Positions 1 to 9,230 of a stretch of DNA of 64,000 nt are shown in pieces; the stretch's first letter is position 1; every line of letters starts with the position of its first letter. The stretch lies in the NCBI GenBank assembly GCA_944325315.1, contig CALVAA010000002.1, positions 59,016-123,015 on the forward strand, given 5' to 3'. Below the pieces are notes generated by a model that was not told where the DNA came from, ran no database searches, and saw only the letters and a list, made by a program, of their open reading frames with translations. The translations under genes were made by a program, and so were the position numbers. This DNA is from Candidatus Gastranaerophilales bacterium. Its GTDB lineage: Bacteria; Cyanobacteriota; Vampirovibrionia; Gastranaerophilales; Gastranaerophilaceae.

Positions 1-885
1 ATTGCAAATTTAGCTGAACAAATTGCAAAAGAACATAAGCTGGAAGCAAAAGTTTACGATAAAGAACAAATAAAAAGACTCAACATGAATGCATTTTTAG
101 CCGTAGGGCAAGGAAGTGTTAATGAACCGAAATTCATACACTTAACATACACACCCAAAGGCACACCAAGAAAAAAAATAGCACTTGTAGGCAAGGGGGT
201 AACTTTTGATGCAGGCGGAATGAATATAAAACCTGCAGCATCAATGCTTACAATGAAGTCTGATATGTCGGGTGCTGCTTGCATTTTGGGGATAATTCAA
301 GCGATTGCAAAGCTGGAGTCAGATGTAGAATTACACGCAATAAGTGCATTATGCGAAAACATGACATCAGCATCCGCATATAAACAAGGTGATATTTTAA
401 CAGCAATGAACGGCAAAACAATAGAAGTGGATAACACCGATGCCGAAGGAAGAATAACTCTTGCAGATGCACTCAGCTACTGTGACAAACTTAATGTTGA
501 TGAAGTTGTAGATATTGCAACTTTAACAGGGGCTGTTATTGTTTCTTTGGGGCACAATATAACAGGCGTTATGGGAAATAACCAAGAGCAAATTGATAAA
601 TTTATGGAAATTTCGAAATTATCTTGTGAAAATGTATGGCAAATGCCGGTTTTGGATGAATTGAAAGATAATTTAAAATCTGAAATTGCGGACTTTAAAA
701 ATACCGGAGGAAGAAATGCGGGAACATCAACAGCTGCTTGGTTTTTGTCTAACTTTACAAAATCAAAATCATGGATGCATCTGGATATAGCAGGAACAGC
801 ATATCTTGAAAAATCAAATAAAGAAACATTGTCCGGCCCGACAGCTGCTATGACAAGAAGCTTAATAAATTATATACTGTCATAA
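1..885 (+). CDS. pepA: Leucyl aminopeptidase (M17 family), 5' end outside window
   Basis: Cytosolic M17 metallo-aminopeptidase that removes N-terminal residues from peptides using two metal ions. The frame is open from base 1, so the N-terminal regulatory domain is cut off by the window edge; an internal ATG at 85 is not the start. The visible 294 residues form the catalytic domain. The metal-binding stretch KGVTFDAGG is near visible residue 65, and the family signature NTDAEGR is near residue 145. The C-terminus is complete, with the stop at 883-885. The next gene begins 42 bases downstream with its own strong ribosome binding site. Family assignment is secure; the exact substrate is unknown. 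Confidence 0.93.
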   Translation: MANLAEQIAKEHKLEAKVYDKEQIKRLNMNAFLAVGQGSVNEPKFIHLTYTPKGTPRKKIALVGKGVTFDAGGMNIKPAASMLTMKSDMSGAACILGIIQAIAKLESDVELHAISALCENMTSASAYKQGDILTAMNGKTIEVDNTDAEGRITLADALSYCDKLNVDEVVDIATLTGAVIVSLGHNITGVMGNNQEQIDKFMEISKLSCENVWQMPVLDELKDNLKSEIADFKNTGGRNAGTSTAAWFLSNFTKSKSWMHLDIAGTAYLEKSNKETLSGPTAAMTRSLINYILS

Positions 886-915
886 TATAACTATGATACA
901 ATAGAAAAAATTAAG

Positions 916-922
916 AAGGAGG
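916..922 (+). promoter_or_regulatory. Strong Shine-Dalgarno sequence of the 95-aa exported protein gene
   Basis: AAGGAGG lies five bases upstream of the ATG at 928. It is one of the strongest ribosome binding sites in the window and decides the start of this small gene. Confidence 0.8.
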
Positions 923-927
923 CGATT

Positions 928-1215
928 ATGAAAAAAGCAATTTTATTTATGGCTCTGTTTGCAATGATGTTTTTAAATTTACCAACCTTTGCAGAAGGAA
1001 CACACGGTACTGACGGGCAAGTGTCCGGTAGGAGTGTCGGAGCATCTATTTGTTCGCTCTTGATCTGGCCGGGAATTGGTCAAGCGATAAACGGACAATC
1101 AGCTGAAAAAAACATAACCCATGCCGTATTGGGTCTTACAGGCATATTCAGACTATGGTCATTCTATGATGCAATTATAGACAGACAAGGCGGCGTTTGG
1201 CACAATAGAATATAA
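928..1215 (+). CDS. Small exported or membrane protein, unknown function
   Basis: A 95-residue protein not recognised with certainty. It starts with a hydrophobic signal-type segment (residues 3-22, ending TFAEG), followed by a glycine- and serine-rich stretch. A second hydrophobic region (about 40-75) contains LLIWPGIGQAINGQ, which resembles the small TM2-like or YbgF-neighbour membrane proteins only loosely. The start is fixed by a near-perfect AAGGAGG at 916-922, five bases before ATG. It is followed by a symmetrical terminator. No function is proposed. Confidence 0.72.
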   Translation: MKKAILFMALFAMMFLNLPTFAEGTHGTDGQVSGRSVGASICSLLIWPGIGQAINGQSAEKNITHAVLGLTGIFRLWSFYDAIIDRQGGVWHNRI

Positions 1216-1233
1216 AGCAATATAAAAAATAAA

Positions 1234-1266
1234 AAAGCCTCTCAATTTTTATTGAGAGGCTTTGTG
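1234..1266. terminator. Bidirectional rho-independent terminator
   Basis: A 13-bp perfect stem (1234-1246 with 1251-1263, core AGCCTCTCAAT) has a four-T loop. It is flanked by A-runs on the left and Ts on the right, so it can act on both strands. It lies between the convergent 95-aa gene and the HEAT-repeat gene. Confidence 0.85.
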
Positions 1267-1281
1267 CTTATATACAACTTC

Positions 1282-2136
1282 TTAAAAGAAGCTAGGCTTT
1301 TTAACATTTTGCGCACCTTGCATTGCTTCCCAATTGGCAGCCATGATTTTTTTGAATGATTTTAATGCAGTGTCTTCAAGTTCTCCCAATTCTTCAGCAT
1401 TAATAATCAATTCACGCAAAGGCAACAGTGCTCTTTGGTCTCTTAAAACGCCCAGGGCTGCAGCAGCGCCTGCACGTACAAGGTCATTTTCCTTTTCGTT
1501 TTTCATAACATCGATTAAAGCAGGAACGGCTTTTTTATCATTCAGCTTACCTAATGATGTAACAGCATAAATACGAACATTAACCCACTCATCATTAAGC
1601 ATTTTGATAATCTTGTCAACACATTTCGGATTACCGATTTCACCTAATGCACGGGTAGCATCGCAGCGGACATTAACTTTTTGATGATCAAGAGATTCAA
1701 TTAAAGCATCTGTTGCAACATCTCCGATTTCAATCAACGCTTCAGTTGCAGTAATACACACTTGTGGATTTTCGTCATTTAAAGCTTCCACCAAAGGCTC
1801 AACTACAACATCGCCGCCAAGACGACCTAGAGCTCTTGCAGCTCTAACTCTGACATCTACATTTCTGTCAACCCTTAAAGATTCAATTAAAGGCTCGGTT
1901 GCACTTACATCACCCAACTCGCCTAATGCACGGGCTGCATACAAACGTACAGAACCGTTTTTATCATTTTTAAGAACATCGATTAAAGGTTCAACGGCAG
2001 AAAAGTCACCCATTTCGCCTAAAATTCTTGCTGCGTTATATCTGACTTTTTCGGAATTGGAAGTTTTTAAATCTTTTACCAATTCATCAAAAGATTTTTT
2101 TGCAGACTTTTTTCGATTGTTCACACTGATTGTCAT
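1282..2136 (-). CDS. HEAT-repeat (PBS-lyase type) protein
   Basis: A 284-residue alpha-solenoid built almost entirely from HEAT repeats of about 31 residues. Each repeat has the pattern VR..AARALGELGD...VEPLIE, typical of PBS-lyase HEAT repeats. Such solenoids are protein-binding scaffolds; despite the family name, nothing indicates phycobilin chemistry here. The open frame reaches 2154, but GGAGGA at about 2141-2146 sits four bases before the ATG at 2136, so the start is placed there (MTISVNNRKK). The preceding 470 bases hold no gene. The partner is unknown. Confidence 0.85.
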   Translation of the reverse strand: MTISVNNRKKSAKKSFDELVKDLKTSNSEKVRYNAARILGEMGDFSAVEPLIDVLKNDKNGSVRLYAARALGELGDVSATEPLIESLRVDRNVDVRVRAARALGRLGGDVVVEPLVEALNDENPQVCITATEALIEIGDVATDALIESLDHQKVNVRCDATRALGEIGNPKCVDKIIKMLNDEWVNVRIYAVTSLGKLNDKKAVPALIDVMKNEKENDLVRAGAAAALGVLRDQRALLPLRELIINAEELGELEDTALKSFKKIMAANWEAMQGAQNVKKPSFF

Positions 2137-2154
2137 TGATTCCTCCAATAACAT

Positions 2155-2623
2155 TTACACACTATTACCTATATATTAATAAAGAATATTTATACAAATT
2201 AATTGACAATAATTGTTGTTAATTTAAATTTATGTAACGAATATTTATAATTTATCAGAATCATGATTAATAATTTGTTTGCCGCCATTAGCACTGCTTA
2301 GTTATATTATCATTTTTTTTGGTGTTTGTCTTACATTATTTGATTTAGATAGTAATTTTTTACAATTATTTAAATAAATATACCGAACATTAAATTATAT
2401 GCAGAAGCATTTTATTAACATTTCTTAATAAATTTTTTAATTTTAATTTTATTTGTGCATATATAAAACTAATTCGCATGGATTACATTTTGATTTGGAA
2501 AATTATATATAAATTTTAAACATAACACAAATATCCGTACTGTATTTTCATATATTTTTTAAAAAACAGCAACAGTCATTTAACTATTTAAACAGAACTA
2601 TTTAAACACAACCGGAATAGAAA
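2155..2623. other. Long AT-rich intergenic region
   Basis: About 470 bases between the HEAT-repeat gene and tRNA-Leu contain only very short open frames (the longest seen is about 13 codons) and no convincing RNA or repeat. A short direct repeat, AACTATTTAAACA-like, occurs twice around 2582-2606. The region must contain the promoter of the HEAT gene, but no clear -35/-10 pair can be chosen in such AT-rich sequence. Confidence 0.5.
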
Positions 2624-2710
2624 TGCCCTGGGCCAGACTTGAACTGGCACGAAGTTATTAGCCTCATTGGATTTTAAGTCCAACGTGTCTACCGATTCCA
2701 CCACCAGGGC
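2624..2710 (-). tRNA. tRNA-Leu (anticodon UAA)
   Basis: Read on the minus strand, an 87-base class II tRNA. The acceptor stem GCCCTGG (2710-2704) pairs with CCAGGGC, with discriminator A at 2624. The anticodon loop CTTAAAA (2678-2672) gives anticodon UAA. A long variable arm (AATGAGGCTAATAACTTCGT region) and the T-arm GTTCAAGTC follow. The 3' CCA is not encoded, so it must be added by the CCA enzyme, a candidate for which is at 31255-32382. Confidence 0.95.
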
Positions 2711-2723
2711 AAAATAGTGTATT

Positions 2724-2739
2724 TAGCGCCAAAGCGCTA
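2724..2739. terminator. Short GC-rich hairpin between DUF1858 gene and tRNA-Leu
   Basis: TAGCGC and GCGCTA form a six-base stem with a CAAA loop. It has no immediate T-run on either strand, so it may be a weak terminator or an RNA processing signal rather than an efficient terminator. Confidence 0.3.
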
Positions 2740-2762
2740 GTTAATAATACAATAAAAAAAAA

Positions 2763-2975
2763 TTATTGTCCAGAACTTTTTTCTATAATTTCGTTCATGG
2801 CATTTACCATCTCATCAACATCAATCCCATGGACTTTAGCACCTGCTTCAAGGTTTTCAAACCTGGCAGCAGCGCAACCGATGCAGCCCATGCCGTACTT
2901 TGCAAAAACCTCCAGAGTTTCGGGATGATCTTGAACAATATCCATTATACCCATTTCTTTTGTAATTTTTTCCAT
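2763..2975 (-). CDS. DUF1858 CxxC redox-disulfide protein
   Basis: A 70-residue cytosolic protein of the DUF1858 / hybrid-cluster-protein-associated disulfide family. The domain fills the whole chain: an N-terminal MGIMDIVQDHPETLEVFAKYGMGC segment, then CIGC-type cysteines (residues about 31-34), then the helix AAARFENLEAGAKVHGID. Family members are common in anaerobes and are thought to do thiol-disulfide or metal handling next to hybrid cluster proteins. No hybrid cluster gene is visible here, so the partner is unknown. The ribosome binding site is weak (AAGG). Confidence 0.85.
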   Translation of the reverse strand: MEKITKEMGIMDIVQDHPETLEVFAKYGMGCIGCAAARFENLEAGAKVHGIDVDEMVNAMNEIIEKSSGQ

Positions 2976-3116
2976 TTTTTTTGCCTTTTTTGATTTTATT
3001 ATTAATACATTACCATGGATAAAGAAAATAGTACAGCCATTTATTCAATAGGTTTGGTGTCGATAAAAAGAAGCAGTATCAGAAAAAAATACAGCTTCGA
3101 CAGCAGTGTTTATAGT

Positions 3117-3629
3117 TTATTGGTCAGATTCAAAATTTTTCTTGAGGAGTTTTTCAAAATCCGACGGTTTTATATCCTGAATAAAATTTTTGAACTCTAA
3201 TGCTTCCTGTTCGTCTTTTTCCGTATCAACAGAAACTAATCCGACCGCCATAACGCTTTCACTGATAAAGATAGGAACATCTGCCCTAAGAGCTATTGCA
3301 ATAGCATCTGACGGACGGGAATCAATTTCAATTTCTTTATTCAATTTATCGTTGTACATAAAAATTGATGAAAAATATGTTTGGTCATCTACGTCGTTTA
3401 TTTCAACTCTTGTTATTTTAAATTCGGATTTATCTGCAATATCTATAAATAAATCATGGGTCATGGGCCTTGAGGAAGGAATATTTTCAATTTTTCTAAT
3501 TATAGCACTTGCCTCAGCTGAGCCTATCCAAATAGGCAAAGCTTTTCGGTTCTGTTCGTCATTCAGCACAACAATCGGTGAACCTGTTCTTGTGTCAAGC
3601 GCAATGCCCATTACTTTCATTTCTAGCAT
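3117..3629 (-). CDS. DUF151 bifunctional nuclease family protein
   Basis: A 170-residue protein of the DUF151/BFN family. The domain begins at once (KVMGIALDTRTGSPIVVL), continues through LPIWIGSAEA, and has the typical SRPSDAIAIALRADVPIFISE block near residues 100-125. Plant and bacterial members have been reported to have RNase and DNase activity, but the cellular role is unclear. GGAG eight bases before the ATG at 3629 supports the start. It is divergent from the acyl-CoA synthetase gene across 116 bases that must hold both promoters. The acidic C-terminal tail after residue 140 is family-typical. Confidence 0.88.
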   Translation of the reverse strand: MLEMKVMGIALDTRTGSPIVVLNDEQNRKALPIWIGSAEASAIIRKIENIPSSRPMTHDLFIDIADKSEFKITRVEINDVDDQTYFSSIFMYNDKLNKEIEIDSRPSDAIAIALRADVPIFISESVMAVGLVSVDTEKDEQEALEFKNFIQDIKPSDFEKLLKKNFESDQ

Positions 3630-3745
3630 TAGGTTATCTCCTTTAAAAAAAATTATATCACTAATAATTTTATAAATTTACAAATATTTAGACTATTTTT
3701 TAAAAAATAATATATAATATAGTAGATAACTTTTTAGGGGAGACT

Positions 3746-5404
3746 ATGTATAAAAAGATGGAAACAAATATACTATCGTTCATTGAAAAAAGAAGTAAGG
3801 AACTAAATGAGCATATAGCGCTTGGTATACGTTCTAATTTAGGCTGGAGTGAGTTAACGTTTAAGGGCTTAAATATTCTTTCAAGAAAACTTGCAAGTTA
3901 TTTAATTGAAATAGGCATCAACAAAGGCGATAAAATTGCAATATTATCAGAATCTATGCCTGAGCTTGGTGCGACATTGTTTGCAAACATTTTATCAGGT
4001 GCGATTAGCGTACCTTTGGATATTAAACTTACAATTCACGAACTTACGCACATTCTGTCAGATTGCCTCCCCAAAGCGATTATGACATCAAGTGCACATT
4101 TGGATGATGCCGTAAAATTAAAAGAAATTATTCCGTCAATTGAAAATATAATAATAATAGATGGCAAAGGTGCAAACAAAAACTATGTAAACCTACACAC
4201 GCTTTCTGATATGCCTGACAAAAAATGGCGTCACAGATGTCCGGATAAAACGGCATTAATAGTTTATACCTCGGGCACAACGGGAAATCCAAAAGGAGTT
4301 GAAATTACATACAGAAATCTATACTCCCAGGTAAAAGCGGTAGGCAAGTGTTTTAAATTCAATTCGGATGATTCAATGTTATCCATCCTTCCTATGAACC
4401 ATCTTTTTGAAATATCCGTAGGTTTTATGTCATTTTTAAATAAAGGCTCAGCTATATACTATTCGAGTAGTTTAAAACCTAAAGACATTTTTTCAATAAT
4501 TAAGGAGAAAAATATTACTTTTATGGTTGCAGTTCCTGCGTTTTTGAAGTTAATAAAAACAACACTTGAAGGTGAAATAAGGCAATATGGTAAAATTGAA
4601 AAAATGCTTTTTAATTTTAAATACCGTTTAAGTTCAATTATTAAAAATAAAAAATTATCAAAATTTTTATTTAAAAATATTACTAAATGCTTTGGCAAAA
4701 ACTTCAAGGGATTTATGTCCGGAGGAGCGCCATTGGATATAGAAGTTGCTAAATTTTTTGAAAATATAGGCATAAGAATATACGAAGTATATGGTTTATC
4801 TGAAGCAAGCCCTATTGTCACAATGAACACCGACAAACACTTCAAGCTGGGCTCTGTCGGAAGACCCATAAGCAATGTAAAAGTAAGATTAGACAAAGAA
4901 ACAAAAGAATTGCAAATTCTTGGCGATAATATAATGAAAGGATACTATAATAAACCTGAATTAACCAAAGAAGCAATTATGGAAGACGGATGGTTAAGAA
5001 CCGGAGATATAGCAAAAATTGATTCCAATGGATTTATATATATAACAGGCAGAATAAAAAATATGATTGTTTTGTCCGGCGGGAAAAAAGTCTTCCCTGA
5101 AGAAGTTGAAGCGGTATTAATCAAAAGTCCCGTCATAGAAGAGGTGCTTGTTTATTCGGATATAATCAAAACAGGTTCAAAACAAGGCAACGAAGAAATT
5201 GTCGCAAAAATATATCCTACAAAAGAAAATATCGAAAAGTATAATGACATTGAACTTGAAAAAATAGTAAGGCAAGAGGTTAAAAGATTATCTTTGGAAT
5301 TATCTCCATATAAAAGGCCAAATTCAATAGTAATTACAAAAGAACCGCTTCCAAGAACCGGAATTTCGAAGGTATCAAGAAAAAAAGCAGTGCAAAGCGC
5401 ATAA
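3746..5404 (+). CDS. Long-chain acyl-CoA synthetase / AMP-forming ligase
   Basis: A 552-residue adenylate-forming enzyme that activates a carboxylic acid, probably a fatty acid, with ATP and CoA. Motifs in order: the P-loop YTSGTTGNPKG (about 173-183), the A5-type YGLSEASP (about 350), GWLRTGD with DSNGFIYITGR (about 415-435), and the C-terminal catalytic lysine region PRTGISKVSRK. The length fits bacterial FadD-like or FadD15-like ligases. GGGGAG at 3737-3742 supports the ATG. It has its own terminator and is not in an operon with other fatty-acid genes, so substrate chain length is not defined by context. Confidence 0.88.
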   Translation: MYKKMETNILSFIEKRSKELNEHIALGIRSNLGWSELTFKGLNILSRKLASYLIEIGINKGDKIAILSESMPELGATLFANILSGAISVPLDIKLTIHELTHILSDCLPKAIMTSSAHLDDAVKLKEIIPSIENIIIIDGKGANKNYVNLHTLSDMPDKKWRHRCPDKTALIVYTSGTTGNPKGVEITYRNLYSQVKAVGKCFKFNSDDSMLSILPMNHLFEISVGFMSFLNKGSAIYYSSSLKPKDIFSIIKEKNITFMVAVPAFLKLIKTTLEGEIRQYGKIEKMLFNFKYRLSSIIKNKKLSKFLFKNITKCFGKNFKGFMSGGAPLDIEVAKFFENIGIRIYEVYGLSEASPIVTMNTDKHFKLGSVGRPISNVKVRLDKETKELQILGDNIMKGYYNKPELTKEAIMEDGWLRTGDIAKIDSNGFIYITGRIKNMIVLSGGKKVFPEEVEAVLIKSPVIEEVLVYSDIIKTGSKQGNEEIVAKIYPTKENIEKYNDIELEKIVRQEVKRLSLELSPYKRPNSIVITKEPLPRTGISKVSRKKAVQSA

Positions 5405-5432
5405 ATAAAACCGGGTCACCCCGGTTTTATTT
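5403..5432. terminator. Bidirectional terminator after acyl-CoA synthetase and flavodiiron genes
   Basis: A 13-bp perfect stem (5403-5415 with 5420-5432, core AACCGGG) has loop TCAC. A-rich on the left arm and T-rich on the right arm, it serves two convergent genes and overlaps both stop codons. Confidence 0.88.
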
Positions 5433-6639
5433 ATAAATCTAAGTCTTTTTTAATTGCTAAAGCCAGATTTAAAACATCTTTTTCCTGTTCTTTTTTTATT
5501 GAAGATTTAAGCGTAAGCTTATCATCAATAAATTTTACCCCTTTAAGGTTTTTTAGGTAATCTTTAATACCGTTTGCACAGTTACAAGCCCAAGAACCGT
5601 TTTCGATAATTGCAAAGGTTCTGTTCTCAAGATTGTGTTTTGAAATATCTGCCAAAAAATGTTCCATTTTAACAAATATTCCGTTATTATATGTAGTTGA
5701 AGCTATCACAATATGCGAATATTTAAATGCATCAGATAAAATATATGAAGGATGCACCTGTGATACATCATACATTTTCATATTTCTTACACCCAAACCA
5801 GAAAGCTTGTTTGCTAAAATTTCAACAGCATTTTGCGTATTTCCGTAAACACTTGCATAAACCAGCAATACTGAACGAACTTCCGGAATATAATTTGCCC
5901 AGAGAGAATATTTTTCAGTCATTTTAGAAATATTTTCTTTCAAAATAAGGCCATGCAAAGGACAAATTAAATCGATATCGAAGTTTTTAGCTTTATTTAA
6001 AAGAGATTTTACCTGAAGACCGTATTTACCTACAATATTTGAATAATACCTTCTATATTCATTTATTTTAGAATCAAATTCTGTTTCATAATCAAATATG
6101 TTGCCGTCTATAGCGCCAAAAGAACCAAACGCATCAGCCGAAAAAAGAACTTTGTCTTTTTTATCGTAACATACCATAACCTCAGGCCAATGTACCATAG
6201 GTGCCATTATGAAAGTCAATTCATGCGTGCCTGTTTTTAAGTTGTCACCTTCTTTTACAACCAGAAAGTTATCTTCAATGTCAAAATCAAACTCAAAAAA
6301 TTGATAAAGCATTTGTTTTGTTTTTTGATTACACACAATTTTTACATTTTTGTGTTTTTGAATAACATCTTTAATCAAAGCACTATGATCCGGCTCAAGA
6401 TGGTTAACAACCATATAATCAAGATTTCTTGCACCTAAAAGTGCATCCAGATTTTCAAAAAACTGTCCTTGGCAGTTTTTATCCACAGTGTCAAATAAAA
6501 CAGTTTTTTCATCATTTAAAAAATATGCATTATAGCTAACCCCCGAATTTAAAGGGTAAACATTTTCAAAAAGAGAAATTTTTCTGTCATTACACCCGAT
6601 ATAATACAAATCTTTGGTAACATTAACTATATTTTTCAT
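5431..6639 (-). CDS. FprA-type flavodiiron protein (oxygen/NO reductase)
   Basis: A 402-residue A-type flavoprotein that reduces O2 to water (or NO to N2O) in anaerobes. The N-terminal metallo-beta-lactamase-like domain carries the di-iron ligands: HLEPDH near residue 80, a later histidine in MVHWPE, aspartate in SADAFG, and histidine in CPLHG. The C-terminal flavodoxin domain begins near residue 255 with the FMN loop ASVYGNTQNA. The frame extends to a TTG at 6651, but GGAGG five bases before the ATG at 6639 sets the start. No fused rubredoxin or flavin reductase domain is present, so electrons come from separate proteins. It follows sbcC by 35 bases. Confidence 0.93.
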   Translation of the reverse strand: MKNIVNVTKDLYYIGCNDRKISLFENVYPLNSGVSYNAYFLNDEKTVLFDTVDKNCQGQFFENLDALLGARNLDYMVVNHLEPDHSALIKDVIQKHKNVKIVCNQKTKQMLYQFFEFDFDIEDNFLVVKEGDNLKTGTHELTFIMAPMVHWPEVMVCYDKKDKVLFSADAFGSFGAIDGNIFDYETEFDSKINEYRRYYSNIVGKYGLQVKSLLNKAKNFDIDLICPLHGLILKENISKMTEKYSLWANYIPEVRSVLLVYASVYGNTQNAVEILANKLSGLGVRNMKMYDVSQVHPSYILSDAFKYSHIVIASTTYNNGIFVKMEHFLADISKHNLENRTFAIIENGSWACNCANGIKDYLKNLKGVKFIDDKLTLKSSIKKEQEKDVLNLALAIKKDLDL

Positions 6640-6674
6640 TTCATCCTCCAAAACAATTTTAACATAAGAAAAAT

Positions 6675-9230
6675 TTAAAAAGTCATTTTAATATAAGAAC
6701 CGCTTTCGGATTTACATGCAATAATTTTATCCGGAATAAGAGATTTTAAACTCTCAATATGGGAAATTATACCCACGAGTCTGCTTTTTGAAGATAAATT
6801 CATTATAACATCCATTGCAAGCTCCATTGAATCCGCATCCAATGAGCCAAAGCCTTCATCAATAAACATAGCATCAATACTAACCGCATTTGTCTCAGAA
6901 CAAATGCAATCAGATAACCCTAAAGCAAGAGCAAGTGCAGCACAAAAAGATTCACCTCCGGAGAGTGTTTTTGTGCTTCTTGTTTTATAAGTATAAAAAT
7001 CCATTACTTCTAAATCAAGGCCTGTTTTTGAGTTCAATGCTTCTCCTTCCTTTTTTCTAAGAAGTTGATATCTTGAATTAGTCATAATTTTTAACCTTTT
7101 GTTTGCTTCGAAAAGCACCCTGTCCAAATAATATCCTTGAATAAACTGTTCGAAGGCAATCTTTCTTTTTCCTTGTAAAGCTCCGTTTGCACAATCACTA
7201 ATCAGTTTGTATTCTGTATATTTTTTTTCCATATCAAAAAACTCTTTTGACTTTTTTTCAAGTTCAACAATAATGTTCTCATTCATTGTTTTATTTACTT
7301 TTATAACAGAAAGCCGATTTTTCATATCAACAAGTTCATTATTTATTTTTTTCTCTAATTCCGATATTGAATTTTTATCATTTTCATTAACTTCACTATA
7401 GTTTTCAAGCTGTTTTTCGAGAAGTTCTTTTTTGGATAAAAGCTTGTTTATTAAGATGTTTGCTTCATCAAATTCATTTTTGACATTCTCGATTTCCTTT
7501 TTTGTTTTCTTTAGCTCAAATTCCAATTTATTGTGGTTAATTAAAATCAAATCTATGTCGTTAGTAAGTAAAGTGCTTTTTAACGATTCAAGCCGGGCAT
7601 TTTTGTCTTGCATATCCAAAATTAACTTGGAATATTTAGTTTCCAGTTCATTTTTTAAATTTTCTTTTGATAGAATTTCAAAAGAAAAATCCGAACAGCC
7701 TTTTATGCTTTTAACACTATCCTTTGAGATATTATAAAGAGTACTGTTTTTTTCAAATTCTTCTTTTTTGTGAGTAATTTTTTCTTTCAAAACACCGCAA
7801 TCCACAGATAAAGCCGAATATATTTTATTGATATTATCCAGTTTTCTTTTTTTATCATCAAGCAGATTTTTATCTATGCAAATATCAAAATTAAGATTAG
7901 GCTTTGGATGTTCTAAAGAACCGCAAACAGGGCAAGGACGGCCGTCTTTTAAACTTTTGGCAATTACCCCTGCTTGCTCTGATAAATATTGCTCATAGCT
8001 TTTATTAAACTCAACCGATAAAAGATTGAATTCGTTTTTATAATTCAAAAATTCACTCTGCTTATATTCAAGTTCCATTTGCAGCTGTTCTTTTTCATAG
8101 CATAAATTAGAAAGATGAGACAATTTTAAATTACAAATATCGTTTTTAACTTGGTTAATCTCTTCTTTTAGCTTTTCAGCATTATTTTGAATATTTTCAT
8201 AATCTTGTTGCATCTTCACAATTTCAATTGATTTTTGATAATCGTCTTTAGATTTTTGGATTTCTAAAAGCAGATTTTCAACTTTTAAATTTTTTTCCTT
8301 CAGTTTTGAATGCTCATTTTTTATTCTTTCAAAAGTACACTTTCTTTTTTCAATTTCGACTAATAAATCATTCAAATTCGAAATAAGATTAAATTTCTCA
8401 TCAATTGTTTTAAGTAATGTTTTTAGATTATAGGATTCTTTTTCCATTTGTTCTATTTCAAGCTCTGTTTTATTTAATAAAATAGAGCTTGTCTTATCCT
8501 CTTTTTTTAAAAGGTCAAAAAACATATCAAAATCAACAAAATTATTCTCAGCTAGAAACTTTTCTTTTATGGAATTAATTTTTTCATTTCCTGTTTCAAT
8601 TTGAAAAACATACTGCAATAGCGACTTTTTTATGTCTTCAAGAGAATTTTTATACCATAACGACCTTTCTTTAATCTTTGTTTGAAATAAAAGAAAATCA
8701 TTCGTTCTAAAAACTTTTCTGAATATATCAGCACGTTCTTCTATTGACGCATTTAAAAGCTTTAAAAATTCACCTTGAGCTAATAGTGCAATTTGTGAAA
8801 ACTGGGACATATTTAAACCCAAAAGCTCCGTTATATACTTATTTACTTCTCTTGTTTTAATAATTACTCTGTCATCAGGCAAAATTAATTGAGCTTTTTC
8901 GGGCACAACAGTCGTTTTAGAATTTGCTTTTATAATTTTATAGCTTGGAGTCCTTGATACTTTATAAATCTCTCCTCTGAACAAAAAAGATAATTCTACA
9001 TAGCTTTCCGTGTTGTCTTGCGCAAAATGGCTTTTTAAATTAAGATTATTTCTGTTTGAACCGCTCGGAGAATCAAAAAGAGCATAACAGATTGCATCAA
9101 ATATGGTAGTTTTTCCGGAACCCGTATCTCCGGATATAAGAAAAATTTCCGAAGTTAAATTCTCAAAAGGTATTTCAACCCTGTCTTTATAAGGTCCAAA
9201 TGCCTGCATTATCAATTTTATAGGTCGCAT
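6675..9230 (-). CDS. sbcC: Exonuclease SbcC (Rad50-like ATPase subunit)
   Basis: The ATPase subunit of the SbcCD nuclease, which cleaves DNA hairpins and protein-blocked ends. The 851 residues show the Rad50 plan: Walker A SGDTGSGKTT near residue 34, long coiled coils (about 190-420 and 460-690), a zinc hook CPVC near residue 431, the ABC signature LSGGES near 755, and Walker B AMFIDEGFGSLD near 787. It is shorter than E. coli SbcC (about 1050) because of shorter coils. Its ATG overlaps the end of sbcD by 13 bases, indicating translational coupling. AGGA precedes the start. Confidence 0.95.
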   Translation of the reverse strand: MRPIKLIMQAFGPYKDRVEIPFENLTSEIFLISGDTGSGKTTIFDAICYALFDSPSGSNRNNLNLKSHFAQDNTESYVELSFLFRGEIYKVSRTPSYKIIKANSKTTVVPEKAQLILPDDRVIIKTREVNKYITELLGLNMSQFSQIALLAQGEFLKLLNASIEERADIFRKVFRTNDFLLFQTKIKERSLWYKNSLEDIKKSLLQYVFQIETGNEKINSIKEKFLAENNFVDFDMFFDLLKKEDKTSSILLNKTELEIEQMEKESYNLKTLLKTIDEKFNLISNLNDLLVEIEKRKCTFERIKNEHSKLKEKNLKVENLLLEIQKSKDDYQKSIEIVKMQQDYENIQNNAEKLKEEINQVKNDICNLKLSHLSNLCYEKEQLQMELEYKQSEFLNYKNEFNLLSVEFNKSYEQYLSEQAGVIAKSLKDGRPCPVCGSLEHPKPNLNFDICIDKNLLDDKKRKLDNINKIYSALSVDCGVLKEKITHKKEEFEKNSTLYNISKDSVKSIKGCSDFSFEILSKENLKNELETKYSKLILDMQDKNARLESLKSTLLTNDIDLILINHNKLEFELKKTKKEIENVKNEFDEANILINKLLSKKELLEKQLENYSEVNENDKNSISELEKKINNELVDMKNRLSVIKVNKTMNENIIVELEKKSKEFFDMEKKYTEYKLISDCANGALQGKRKIAFEQFIQGYYLDRVLFEANKRLKIMTNSRYQLLRKKEGEALNSKTGLDLEVMDFYTYKTRSTKTLSGGESFCAALALALGLSDCICSETNAVSIDAMFIDEGFGSLDADSMELAMDVIMNLSSKSRLVGIISHIESLKSLIPDKIIACKSESGSYIKMTF

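Noticed and set aside
6640..6651. TTG start four codons upstream for the flavodiiron protein
   Set aside because: Those codons overlap the GGAGG ribosome binding site that serves the ATG at 6639.
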